Shown piece by piece: positions 26,238 through 35,070 of a stretch of 64,000 nucleotides of DNA. Under the pieces are notes generated by a model. That model was not told where the DNA came from. It saw nothing but the letters and a program-made list of their open reading frames with translations, and did no database searches. The stretch lies in assembly GCF_013184495.1 (NCBI RefSeq), contig NZ_JAAOIY010000004.1:248001-312000 (forward strand), given 5' to 3'. A program made the position numbers and the translations under genes. Source of the stretch: Sporosarcina jiandibaonis. GTDB taxonomy: Bacteria > Bacillota > Bacilli > Bacillales_A > Planococcaceae. Position 1 is the first letter of the stretch. The number at the start of each line of letters is the position of its first letter.

Positions 26238-26960
26238 ATGATTACGCGTGTAAATAGGAAAAAAATGTCGGAACAAATAATTGAACAATTAAAAGAGAAG
26301 ATAAAAAATGGAGAATTTCCACCAGACTCCAAATTACCATCTGAAAATGCGTTGGCGAAAATGTTCGGTGTAAGCCGGGCTCCAATTCGTGAAGCATTAA
26401 GCGTGTTAACTGCGAGCGGGCTGGTTGAATCGATTCAAGGTGGCGGAAATTTTGTGAAAAAAGTTCCGTTAGTCAACCTGCTAAATTCGACAATGATCGA
26501 GATGATTAGCGCTGAAGAGTTGTATGACTTGCTTGAGATGAGAATGGTAATTGAAACGCAGGTAGCTGCTTTTGCAGCGGAGCGTCATACCGATGAGGAA
26601 ATCAAGGAAATTGAGCTTGCGTTAGAGCAATTTGCGGAAACGATTAACGATGAACAAGCAATTGGTGACGTTGCTGATTTTCAATTTCACATGTCGATCG
26701 TGCGAGCGGCCCACAATAAATTTCTCAAACAGTCACTCGAGAATATCGGCGATCTTCATAAAAAAGCATTAAGGTTTTCATTGGAAAAGAATATTGGTTT
26801 AAGAAGAAAAAGGGAATTAGTTTATCAAGAGCATCTAGATATATTTGAAGCAATTAAAAGCAGGGATTCAGAAGCAGCCGCTTATTATATGAAGAAACAT
26901 TTAATGAATTTGAGATTGAAATTTGGAGACCCGAGACTGGAAGTGGATAAAGAAAAATAG
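26238..26960 (+). CDS. GntR/FadR-family transcriptional regulator
   Basis: A 240-residue FadR-subgroup regulator: N-terminal winged helix with the motif LPSENALAKMFGVSRAPIRE (about residues 33-52) and an all-helical FCD ligand domain that starts near residue 90 with YDLLEMRMVIETQVAAFAAE. FCD regulators usually sense small carboxylic acids, in line with the transporter upstream and the 2-hydroxy acid oxidases downstream. It starts 13 bases after the permease gene. Confidence 0.92.
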   Translation: MITRVNRKKMSEQIIEQLKEKIKNGEFPPDSKLPSENALAKMFGVSRAPIREALSVLTASGLVESIQGGGNFVKKVPLVNLLNSTMIEMISAEELYDLLEMRMVIETQVAAFAAERHTDEEIKEIELALEQFAETINDEQAIGDVADFQFHMSIVRAAHNKFLKQSLENIGDLHKKALRFSLEKNIGLRRKRELVYQEHLDIFEAIKSRDSEAAAYYMKKHLMNLRLKFGDPRLEVDKEK

Positions 26961-27012
26961 CGGCCTCTTCTACACTTTATTATCAGACGGGCAAGCGAAA
27001 AGGAGAAACCAA

Positions 27013-28431
27013 ATGAACGGGCATATAGAAGTAATAGTCGAGAAGCTCATTGAGGCGTTCGGTGACTCGTCAAGGGTCTTAACGGAAGTCCAGGATTTAT
27101 ATAGTTATTCCTTCGACGCCTCATTCGGTATTTATAAACCCGAGATTATTTGCCAACCGATTGCGACTGATGAGGTTGTTGAGCTAATTAAGCTTGCGGC
27201 GCAGTACAAAATACCGGTCGTAGCGAGGGGAACAGGTACTAGTTTAAGTGGCGGTCCGCTTCCGGTTAAGGGTGGGATTGTAGTAGATTTTTCATTGTGG
27301 GATACGAAATTAGAAATTCATCCCGATGATTTGATTGCGGTTGTATCTCCAGGCGTAATCACTTCCAAGATTAATGATAAAGCAATCGAGTTCGGGCTCA
27401 TGTATCCACCCGACCCAAGCAGTGCGCATGTTTCAACAATAGGAGGGAATCTTGCAGAAAATGCAGGGGGACCGCGAGGATTAAAATATGGGGTAACAAA
27501 AGATTATGTACTGGGGCTTGAAGTTGTAACTGCTGAAGGAAAGGTCATTCGAACTGGCGGAAGGACAATGAAAAATGTAACAGGCTATGATCTTACTAAA
27601 CTTATTGTAGGTTCAGAGGGAACACTTTGTATCATTACAGAGGCAACGTTGCGGCTCGTCCCAAGGCCACTTGCTACGAAAACCGCAATGGTTTTATTTG
27701 ATGAAATTGTTGATTCAGGCCATGCGATATCTAAGGTTCTTCGCTCCGGGATTATGCCAGCTAAAATGGAAATCATGGATCGGCATTCGATTATTGCAGT
27801 GGAAGAATATGCTTCTCTAGGATTGCCTATTGATGTTGAGGCAATTCTTCTTATTGAATTAGACGGACATCATCAGGCAATTAATGAAGAGATGATTCGT
27901 GTGGAAGAGGCATGCATGAGTGTGAATGCGAGGAGTGTAATAGTAGCAAAAGATGATCGAGAGGCTGAGCAATTGTGGCAGGCAAGACGACTTGTCTCTC
28001 CGGCAATTGTTAAAATAAAGCCTACGAAAATTTCCGAAGATGCAACTGTTCCACGTAGTAAAATTCCTGAAATGTTCCAACGTTTAAAAGAAATTCGAGA
28101 AAAATATAATGTTCATCTTGTTGTTTTTGGACACGCTGGAGATGGTAATTTACATCCGAATATTATTGCCGATCAGCGTGATGAAGAAGAGATGCATAGA
28201 GTTGAACAAGCTGTGGAAGAGATTTTTGAGGCGGCGGTCAGTCTTGGTGGAACGCTTTCCGGTGAACATGGGATTGGACTTATGAAATCACCGTTCATGG
28301 AAATGGAGTTGGGGAAAGATGGATTACATATGATGAAGCTTATTAAAGATGCATGGGATCCACAAAATATATTGAATCCTGGTAAGATTTTTCCGGAACC
28401 AGGTCAAAGGTTTGTGTTGCGCAATGATTGA
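27013..28431 (+). CDS. glcD: FAD-binding oxidase of the GlcD/D-lactate dehydrogenase type
   Basis: A 472-residue FAD-linked oxidase subunit (FAD_binding_4 plus C-terminal cap). Start at 27013 with AGGAG at 27001-27005. FAD-binding segments ARGTGTSLSGGPLPVKGG and FGHAGDGNLHPN, plus the SGEHGIG motif, are all present. It pairs with the Fe-S protein gene that overlaps its end, as GlcD pairs with GlcF in glycolate oxidase. The natural substrate may be glycolate, D-lactate or D-2-hydroxyglutarate; the L-2-hydroxyglutarate oxidase next door favours the last. The symbol marks the family, not a proven substrate. Confidence 0.87.
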   Translation: MNGHIEVIVEKLIEAFGDSSRVLTEVQDLYSYSFDASFGIYKPEIICQPIATDEVVELIKLAAQYKIPVVARGTGTSLSGGPLPVKGGIVVDFSLWDTKLEIHPDDLIAVVSPGVITSKINDKAIEFGLMYPPDPSSAHVSTIGGNLAENAGGPRGLKYGVTKDYVLGLEVVTAEGKVIRTGGRTMKNVTGYDLTKLIVGSEGTLCIITEATLRLVPRPLATKTAMVLFDEIVDSGHAISKVLRSGIMPAKMEIMDRHSIIAVEEYASLGLPIDVEAILLIELDGHHQAINEEMIRVEEACMSVNARSVIVAKDDREAEQLWQARRLVSPAIVKIKPTKISEDATVPRSKIPEMFQRLKEIREKYNVHLVVFGHAGDGNLHPNIIADQRDEEEMHRVEQAVEEIFEAAVSLGGTLSGEHGIGLMKSPFMEMELGKDGLHMMKLIKDAWDPQNILNPGKIFPEPGQRFVLRND

Positions 28432-29713
28432 TGAAAAAGAATTAAGAGGAAAACTTGCATATGATGAGACCTTTAGTTGTGTTCAATGCGGTTATTGTTT
28501 ACCAGCATGTCCGACATATATTTCTTTTGGTAAGGAAGCGCATTCGCCTAGGGGAAGAATTAACCTAGTAAAACTCGCTGCGGAAGGAAAGATATCAATT
28601 CATGACATGGCAAATCCGATTGACCTATGTCTAGGGTGTCGGGCTTGCGAAACTGTCTGTCCAACGAATGTTGAGTACGGGAAGATATTAACATCCGCGG
28701 TGAATGTCCTTGCTGAATACAGGGAAAAAGATAGAAGCCGAAAAGAAAAAGTACTAAGAGATGTCGTTTTTCATCGTGCATTGACGAATAAAAATGTATT
28801 GAAGTTAATGGGAAAGGGACTTTACTATTTCAAAAAAACAAAAATGGATAAAGTGTTGAGAAAATCCAAGATACTTAATATCATGCCACAAGCAATTGGT
28901 CGGATGGAGTCCATAACTCCTGCGGTCAAGCTTCCTTTAAATCGGCAAAATGCTTTATCCGCGGAAAAGACTCGGTCACAGTTACGAATCGGGTATTTTT
29001 CTGGTTGTGTAATGGATACTATTTTTGCCAATGTTAATGATCTTGCTATTAAACTACTTGAAATTGGCGGCTGTGAAGTGGTTACGATTAAAGAACAAGG
29101 GTGTTGCGGTGCGCTTCAACATCATAGCGGGGAAAGAGAGCTTGCTGTTAATCTAGCAAAAAAAAATATTGAAGCATTCGAGAAATATGAGTTTGATTAT
29201 ATTGTGAACGCCATTGGTGGTTGCGGTGCAGCTCTCGTCGAGTATCATCATTTCTTCGATGAAAATGACATATGGTTTGAAAGAGCTAAAAGATTTAGTG
29301 CTCTGAATAAAGATATTAGCGTTATTTTATCAAAACTTGATTTGCCATTTACGAAAAGCATTAATAAAAATGTGTCGTATCAGCCGTCTTGTCACTTGAC
29401 GAACGTACAAAAAGTAATTGACGAACCGCTAAAAATACTGAAAAGTATTCCTGGAATTACATACATACCGATGAAACAAAAAGATATGTGCTGTGGTTCA
29501 GCAGGGATATATAATATTGTTCATCATGAGGAGTCGATGCTTATTTTAGATGATAAAATGGCTCATCTGAAAAACAATATACCCGAGGTAATAGTAACGA
29601 CGAATCCGGGATGTCATCTTCAAATGTTATTAGGAGTAGAGCGTGAAGGGTTGAGTGATCACGTTAAGGTCGTTCATCTTGTAGAAATAATCGCTGAAGC
29701 ATGTGAAATTTAA
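28424..29713 (+). CDS. glcF: Fe-S subunit of the GlcF type
   Basis: A 429-residue iron-sulfur protein. Two ferredoxin motifs, CVQCGYCLPACP and CLGCRACETVCP, bind 4Fe-4S clusters; two CCG domains follow (GCCGALQHHSGE and MCCGSAGIYN). It carries electrons from the FAD subunit to the respiratory chain. The most likely start is ATG 28424, overlapping the glcD end by 8 bases; a TTG at 28412 is also in frame. It has no membrane anchor. Confidence 0.9.
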   Translation: MIDEKELRGKLAYDETFSCVQCGYCLPACPTYISFGKEAHSPRGRINLVKLAAEGKISIHDMANPIDLCLGCRACETVCPTNVEYGKILTSAVNVLAEYREKDRSRKEKVLRDVVFHRALTNKNVLKLMGKGLYYFKKTKMDKVLRKSKILNIMPQAIGRMESITPAVKLPLNRQNALSAEKTRSQLRIGYFSGCVMDTIFANVNDLAIKLLEIGGCEVVTIKEQGCCGALQHHSGERELAVNLAKKNIEAFEKYEFDYIVNAIGGCGAALVEYHHFFDENDIWFERAKRFSALNKDISVILSKLDLPFTKSINKNVSYQPSCHLTNVQKVIDEPLKILKSIPGITYIPMKQKDMCCGSAGIYNIVHHEESMLILDDKMAHLKNNIPEVIVTTNPGCHLQMLLGVEREGLSDHVKVVHLVEIIAEACEI

Positions 29714-29739
29714 GGATTCGAATATGGGGGATCGAAAAT

Positions 29740-30945
29740 ATGAATGATTATATTATTATTGGTGGTGGAATAGTAGGATTATCAGTCGGAATGACTATTC
29801 TTGAGCGCTATCCAAATGCCAAAGTAACAATACTTGAAAAAGAATCGGAACTTGCGGCGCATCAAACTGGAAATAACAGCGGCGTTATTCATTCCGGAAT
29901 TTATTACACGCCAGGCAGTTATAAAGCTAGATTTGCGAAAGCTGGTAGCGAGGGAATGCGCAAGTTTTGTTTGGAAAATGATGTACAGCATGACATTTGC
30001 GGTAAAGTAATAGTTGCTACTGACAAGGAAGAGTTACCGCGTCTTGAAAATCTTCTCGAGAGAGGTCTCCAGAATGGTCTTGACGTTACAAAACTTAACC
30101 GGGAAGAACTACTTGAAAAGGAACCAAATGTTAGTGGCGTGGAAGCAATTTTTGTACGTGCAGCCGGAATTGTTAATTACAAGGATGTTGCTGAAAAAAT
30201 CGCAGAGATTATTCGCGAAAAAGGCGGGACCATTATAAATGGAGCAGAAGTGGTTTCAATTGAAGAAAAACCGGATGAAATTACTATTGAAACGAAAAAC
30301 AAAACATTCAAAAGTAAATTTCTTGTGAATTGTGCAGGGTTGCAAAGCGATCGAATTGCAAAAATGGCGGGATATTTAATTGACATGAAAATCTTCCCGT
30401 TTCGTGGAGAGTACTTTTACCTTAAAGAAGAAAAAAGGAATCTTGTTAATAACCTGATTTATCCCGTCCCAAATCCCGACTTTCCATTTTTAGGTGTCCA
30501 TTTTACAAGAATGATTAATGGAAATGTCGATGTCGGACCGAATGCTGTCCCTGGTTTCAGTCGAGAGGCTTATAAAAAGACTTCATTTAACTTGAAAGAT
30601 TTTGGTGAAATGATTACATATCCGGGATTCTGGAAGCTAGGATTGAAATACTATAAAGAAGGTATGGAGGAAGTCATTCGCTCATTTAATAAAAAGTTAT
30701 TTGTAGAAAATGCTCGTAAACTTATCCCCGACATTACAGTAGATGACCTTATCCCAGCCCCGGCCGGTGTACGTGCACAAGCATTAAAAAGTGACGGAAG
30801 CCTAGTAGATGATTTCTTTATCGTTAACGGGCGTAATAGCGTCCATGTTTGCAATGCCCCCTCACCAGCTGCTACAGCAGCATTGGAAATCGGGAAAGAA
30901 GTTGTGGATAAAATTGAACGAATTGAGGGTAGGAATCGGTTGTAG
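29740..30945 (+). CDS. lhgO: L-2-hydroxyglutarate oxidase
   Basis: A 401-residue FAD oxidoreductase of the LhgO/DAO family. The N-terminal FAD-binding motif is IIGGGIVGLSVGM, followed by HQTGNNSGVIHSGIYYTPGS, a hallmark of L-2-hydroxyglutarate oxidases, and PFRGEYFYLKEE. It oxidises L-2-hydroxyglutarate to 2-oxoglutarate. Together with GlcD/GlcF it would let the cell use both hydroxyglutarate enantiomers or related hydroxy acids. A strong hairpin at 30981 closes the operon. Confidence 0.9.
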   Translation: MNDYIIIGGGIVGLSVGMTILERYPNAKVTILEKESELAAHQTGNNSGVIHSGIYYTPGSYKARFAKAGSEGMRKFCLENDVQHDICGKVIVATDKEELPRLENLLERGLQNGLDVTKLNREELLEKEPNVSGVEAIFVRAAGIVNYKDVAEKIAEIIREKGGTIINGAEVVSIEEKPDEITIETKNKTFKSKFLVNCAGLQSDRIAKMAGYLIDMKIFPFRGEYFYLKEEKRNLVNNLIYPVPNPDFPFLGVHFTRMINGNVDVGPNAVPGFSREAYKKTSFNLKDFGEMITYPGFWKLGLKYYKEGMEEVIRSFNKKLFVENARKLIPDITVDDLIPAPAGVRAQALKSDGSLVDDFFIVNGRNSVHVCNAPSPAATAALEIGKEVVDKIERIEGRNRL

Positions 30946-30980
30946 GTCTTTATTAAGACACACTCCAACCGGATAACGTA

Positions 30981-31027
30981 AAAGTGGAATCTAGCCATGT
31001 TAGTATTTGGTAGATTCCACTTTTTTT
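30981..31027 (+). terminator. Rho-independent terminator after lhgO
   Basis: A 13-bp perfect stem, AAAGTGGAATCTA at 30981-30993 with its complement at 31011-31023, runs into a T-run to 31027. Confidence 0.9.
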
Positions 31028-31340
31028 ACTCCGAACCTCATGGATGCCCCTTACGATAGATTTTATTCAACGGTTAAAAAACACATTTGAAAATGGAGCT
31101 ATAATTGCACAATCACTATCCAAACTAATAGCGCGAGAAATAGGTTGAAATCACAAAAAAATATTATTCGTATTGCTTAATTCGTTTTGACATTATCCAT
31201 ACTACTAAGTTTAGCATTTGTGACTATTTACATGAATAGTTAGTAATTTTCCCTATTATTTATTTCGTAACAGTCCGAATCGACCATTTACTTAAATTTT
31301 CTATCAATTATACTGTGAAAGTAGTAAGTATAAAAAAAGT
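31028..31340 (+). other. Spacer with one doubtful 34-codon ORF
   Basis: About 310 bases with no supported gene. A 34-codon ORF from ATG 31044 to 31148 gives a helix-like peptide ending SLSKLIAREIG but has no ribosome-binding site, so it may be a gene remnant. A TTGACA-like -35 near 31187 could belong to the peptidase promoter. Confidence 0.3.
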
Positions 31341-31356
31341 AGGGGGTAGTATTTAT

Positions 31357-32505
31357 TTGAAAAGGATATTTATGTTTGTTTTTGCATTCGGTTTAATTGT
31401 TTCAACAGCATTCACTTCTAAAGCTAATGCTGCAGACACAGTGCCTGGTGGTCCTTCGACTAATGGCAACACGAGCATGGACAGTATGATCACTTATGAG
31501 GATATGATCGATGCGTTAAAGAAAATCGAAGGCACGAGTAAAGGTAAAGTGGAAGTATTTACTTTGGACGAGTATGGAAAGAGTGAACAAGAACGAAGCA
31601 TCTACGCTGCAAAAGTTGGGACCGGACCTATCAAAGTATGGGTACAAGCTCAAATTCATGGTGATGAAAAATTAACAACTGATGCTGTTTTAGAATTATT
31701 AAAGACATTTGGCAGCAGTGGATCTAAAGATATTAAAACGATTTTAGAAAATACAACCGTTTATGCGATTCCGATGAACAATCCGGATGGGAGTATTATG
31801 AATACGAGGACGACTATGCTTTATGATGAAAATGGCGAACCTAGATTAGACAACAGAGGGCGGCCGATCACGGTTGATTTGAATCGAGATTGGACAGAGG
31901 ATGGATTTAGAGCGAAAGAGTCAATCGCAACGTATACATATTGGGCGGATGTAAAGCCGGATTACGCGATTGATCTTCATCACCAAGGATTCAAGACAGT
32001 ATACGGAACAAATGAATCGACTTCTATGTCGCTCGGCGTGTCATTGGCGCCAAATGGACCAACTTTACCGGGCTTAAAAGATGGCTTGTACAATGATCTT
32101 ACTCGCCAAATGTCCGTGTATGTATATGATGCATTAAAAGACTACGGGCATATGCACATCGATCGTTACCAAACTGGCAGCGGCGATAAGAAATATGAAA
32201 TCGACATTAAGGGCGGAGTCGTTTCGGCGATGATGTTAGGGCTTAATTACGACAACATAAATCCGACTCATCATAGCAATCCGGCCATCTTCTTTGAAAC
32301 GAAGGGAAACACGAGAGACGGAAATTTAGGACAGAAGTCAAATGGTCACTTAGTCAAACAAAATTATCTCGGATTGAAATCCTTGATTTCAGGAATTGCT
32401 GCGGGCGATGTACAAAACGTTGATCCGGATCGTTGGGATGAGATTCCTGCTTATCCGCTAGCAGGCTATCAAACTGACAGCGGAATTATTCCGGTAAGTA
32501 ATTAA
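31357..32505 (+). CDS. Secreted M14-family zinc carboxypeptidase-like protein
   Basis: A 382-residue secreted protein with the M14 carboxypeptidase fold. TTG start at 31357, ten bases after AGGGGG. A signal peptide of about 24 residues ends in a KANA-ADT cleavage site. Zinc ligands: HGDE and, further on, DLHHQG; a candidate catalytic glutamate lies in IFFETKGNTR. Length and an added C-terminal part fit single-domain bacterial M14 deacylase/carboxypeptidases. It stands alone with its own terminator and converges on the regulator at 32655. A role in using extracellular peptides is the simplest guess. Confidence 0.85.
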   Translation: MKRIFMFVFAFGLIVSTAFTSKANAADTVPGGPSTNGNTSMDSMITYEDMIDALKKIEGTSKGKVEVFTLDEYGKSEQERSIYAAKVGTGPIKVWVQAQIHGDEKLTTDAVLELLKTFGSSGSKDIKTILENTTVYAIPMNNPDGSIMNTRTTMLYDENGEPRLDNRGRPITVDLNRDWTEDGFRAKESIATYTYWADVKPDYAIDLHHQGFKTVYGTNESTSMSLGVSLAPNGPTLPGLKDGLYNDLTRQMSVYVYDALKDYGHMHIDRYQTGSGDKKYEIDIKGGVVSAMMLGLNYDNINPTHHSNPAIFFETKGNTRDGNLGQKSNGHLVKQNYLGLKSLISGIAAGDVQNVDPDRWDEIPAYPLAGYQTDSGIIPVSN

Positions 32506-32531
32506 TAAAAGTTAAATAATAGTTATACTAG

Positions 32532-32561
32532 AGGCCCTACGGAGATCCGGAGGGCCTTTAT
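32532..32561 (+). terminator. Terminator after the M14 peptidase gene
   Basis: The sequence AGGCCCTACGGAGATCCGGA followed by GGGCCTTTA folds into a GC-rich hairpin. It lies between convergent genes, though the T tail is short. Confidence 0.65.
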
Positions 32562-32654
32562 GGCAGATATGTATTTAAAAATTTGGTGGGTTAGATTTAC
32601 TAAAGTTACGGTTAGGACCTGGACTGTTAGAATGAATAGGTTAAAGATTCATTT

Positions 32655-33755
32655 TTACAGCTTTCCCTCCATCTTCTCCGCGATCCACAAAGCAACTTGT
32701 AAATTCAAAGCGTCTTCAAATTTCCGAGGGTCGTATCCCGTATCTCTTGTGAACTTGTTCAGTCGATAAATTAATGTGTTTCGATGCACGTATAAGGCAT
32801 CGGCAGTTTTTTGGATATTGAGGCCATTGGCGAAAAAAGCTTTCAGCGTTTTCGATCTCATTGAATTGCTGCCGTCTTTAAATATCCGGCGAAAAAATCG
32901 GTTCGACAAAGTCTCATCCAATTGATAGATTAGCGATTTGACTTCGATGTTTGTAAAAGAAACCAGTTCCTGGCTATCCTCGCTAATTTGTAACGTTAGA
33001 TCGCAATCCAAATAGGATTGATTGAACCTATCGAGTTCAGAGAAAGGGAGACTATAAGCCATCTTGAATACAATATCCGTCTTCTTCATTGTATTAAAGA
33101 CGCGGTGTACACTATGAAACGCCTCATCTTCATCAAGGCCGGAAAGCGTGATGAGTATCCGGTGGACATTTATAAAACTCACGATATTGTTATGGCTCCC
33201 GATCGAATCCTCTAGTTTTTGAATGAGTGCTTGATTGGAAATCGCGCGTTCGGTTATTTCTATCATGATCATTAGAAAAGGCGGGTTCAAGTCTAATTTC
33301 AGTAAACTGAGGGCACGTTGGATTTCACCATGGGAGGGGTTTGTTTTTAGCAATTCTCCCACAATCATATCTTTCGTATGCTGTCTCCACTCCAGCTGCG
33401 ACGCGATAAATTCCTGTTTAATCATGAGTTCCGTTGTCATTTTCACGAGCTCCCCGACATCTTTCATCTCATCCGGATCGCCTGTAATGCCTATGACGCC
33501 GATCGTTTCAGCTTGAAAAACGATGGGCAGATTCACGCCTGGTTGAGCGACCTCCCATTCATTATCTTGTTTTGCATCGATAATAAGCGTATTCCCGCTT
33601 CGAAGCACTTCTAGTGCGCCCTCGTGGGTTAGCCCGATTCTGGATGCATCTTTAGAAGCGATGATGACGCCGTCAATATCCATGATATTAATGTTTCGTT
33701 GCAGGCGGTTTGAAGTTTCACGGACAATCTCTCGAGCTATCTTTGTTGTTAGCAT
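32655..33755 (-). CDS. cdaR: CdaR-family sugar diacid/glycerate regulator
   Basis: A 366-residue activator of the CdaR type. The N-terminal sugar-diacid recognition domain starts ARE-IVRETSNRLQRNINIM; the C terminus is a PucR-type helix-turn-helix (LNIQKTADALYVHRNTLIYR, about residues 310-329). CdaR proteins in other bacteria respond to glycerate, galactarate or glucarate. It is divergent from the glycerate kinase gene, the classical arrangement for an activator of the kinase and permease operon. No membrane segments. Confidence 0.9.
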   Translation of the reverse strand: MLTTKIAREIVRETSNRLQRNINIMDIDGVIIASKDASRIGLTHEGALEVLRSGNTLIIDAKQDNEWEVAQPGVNLPIVFQAETIGVIGITGDPDEMKDVGELVKMTTELMIKQEFIASQLEWRQHTKDMIVGELLKTNPSHGEIQRALSLLKLDLNPPFLMIMIEITERAISNQALIQKLEDSIGSHNNIVSFINVHRILITLSGLDEDEAFHSVHRVFNTMKKTDIVFKMAYSLPFSELDRFNQSYLDCDLTLQISEDSQELVSFTNIEVKSLIYQLDETLSNRFFRRIFKDGSNSMRSKTLKAFFANGLNIQKTADALYVHRNTLIYRLNKFTRDTGYDPRKFEDALNLQVALWIAEKMEGKL

Positions 33756-33879
33756 ATTCGCAGTATTCTACCTGCCTTTCGGTCAAAGTAACCAAATATA
33801 GATGTAACCTTTAGTCTATTTATGTATTGTATGCCCATAGACAAGTATCGTCAATATTCGTATGATTATAACAATACTT

Positions 33880-33893
33880 TGAAAGCGTTTTCT
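33880..33893. promoter_or_regulatory. cre-like site before the glycerate kinase gene
   Basis: TGAAAGCGTTTTCT matches the cre consensus at 13 of 14 positions and lies 13 bases before the start codon, next to the GGGAGG ribosome-binding site. It suggests CcpA repression of the glycerate operon. Confidence 0.65.
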
Positions 33894-33906
33894 TGGGAGG
33901 ATCACT

Positions 33907-35070
33907 ATGAAAATTATAATTGCGCCGGATTCATTTAAAGGTAGTTTGAGTGCCGTTGAGGTTGCAAAAGCGATAAACAAAGGGGTAAAAAATGCTTATG
34001 CTGACGCAAAAACATATTTACTTCCCGTAGCGGACGGCGGGGAGGGGACGATGGAAACATTGGTGGCCGCGACCAATGGGAAAATACAAGAAGTAGTCGT
34101 TGTCGGACCATTGGGGAACGAGGTAAAAGCCGCATACGGAATCCTGGGCGATGGAGAAACATGTGTCATAGAGATGGCTGTCAGCTCCGGCTTGGCGCTT
34201 GTGCCTGAAGGGAAATTGGCGCCGTTAGACGCAACGACTTACGGAGCGGGCCAATTGATCAAACAAGCGTTGAATGATGGGTTTTCATCTTTCGTTATCG
34301 CATTAGGGGGGTCGGCCACGAATGACGGCGGCGCGGGGATGCTTCAGGCGTTAGGTTTAAAACTTCTCGATAAGATGGGAAAAGAGGTTGGGTACGGCGG
34401 AGGCGAATTAGCGGCTATTGAAAAAATAGACACGCGTTGCTTCGATCCGAGAATCAAGAATAGCAAATTTCTGATTGCGTCAGATGTGCAAAATCCGTTA
34501 ATCGGTTTAAATGGCGCTTCCCATATATTCGGGCCGCAAAAAGGGGCGTCACCGGAAGATGTGAAGATCCTTGATGAAAACATGAGGCATTGGGCGGATC
34601 TGATTGCCGGCGTGACTGGCATCTCCCTTCATGATTTACTTGGCGCGGGAGCAGCTGGCGGCATAGGCGGTGCGTTTCAAGCGTTTTTCCCGGCGAAAAT
34701 GGAGCGGGGGGTCGATGTCGTATTAGAATATGTTAAATTTCATAGTTATTTAAAAGACGCGGATTTGGTGATTACAGGCGAGGGGCAGGTGGATTATCAG
34801 ACTGCTTCCGGGAAAACACCGCTCGGGGTTGCACAGGCCGCGATAAGTGAAAACGTCCCTTCGATTATTTTGGCGGGCGCTGTCGGTGAGGGTGTTGAAG
34901 TTCTTTATGATTACGGCGTGGTCAGCGTTCACAGTATTATTGACAGGCCGATGACACTCTCTGAATCTATGAAACAAACAGCAATATTATTGGAAAAAAG
35001 CGCAGAACAAATCATACGATCATATTTTTATAGTCTTATAAAAGAACTAGAAGGAGGCAGATTGATTTGA
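33907..35070 (+). CDS. Glycerate kinase (GarK/GlxK family)
   Basis: A 387-residue glycerate kinase of the GarK/GlxK family, which makes phosphoglycerate from D-glycerate and ATP. Signatures: IIAPDSFKGSLSAVE at the N terminus, VADGGEGTMETL, ALGGSATNDGGAGMLQALG, and the C-terminal ITGEGQVDYQTASGK. It is transcribed away from cdaR and its stop overlaps the permease start. The local sequence is noticeably more GC-rich than the neighbouring clusters, hinting at a separate origin. A paralogue with different sequence lies at 54271. Confidence 0.93.
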   Translation: MKIIIAPDSFKGSLSAVEVAKAINKGVKNAYADAKTYLLPVADGGEGTMETLVAATNGKIQEVVVVGPLGNEVKAAYGILGDGETCVIEMAVSSGLALVPEGKLAPLDATTYGAGQLIKQALNDGFSSFVIALGGSATNDGGAGMLQALGLKLLDKMGKEVGYGGGELAAIEKIDTRCFDPRIKNSKFLIASDVQNPLIGLNGASHIFGPQKGASPEDVKILDENMRHWADLIAGVTGISLHDLLGAGAAGGIGGAFQAFFPAKMERGVDVVLEYVKFHSYLKDADLVITGEGQVDYQTASGKTPLGVAQAAISENVPSIILAGAVGEGVEVLYDYGVVSVHSIIDRPMTLSESMKQTAILLEKSAEQIIRSYFYSLIKELEGGRLI

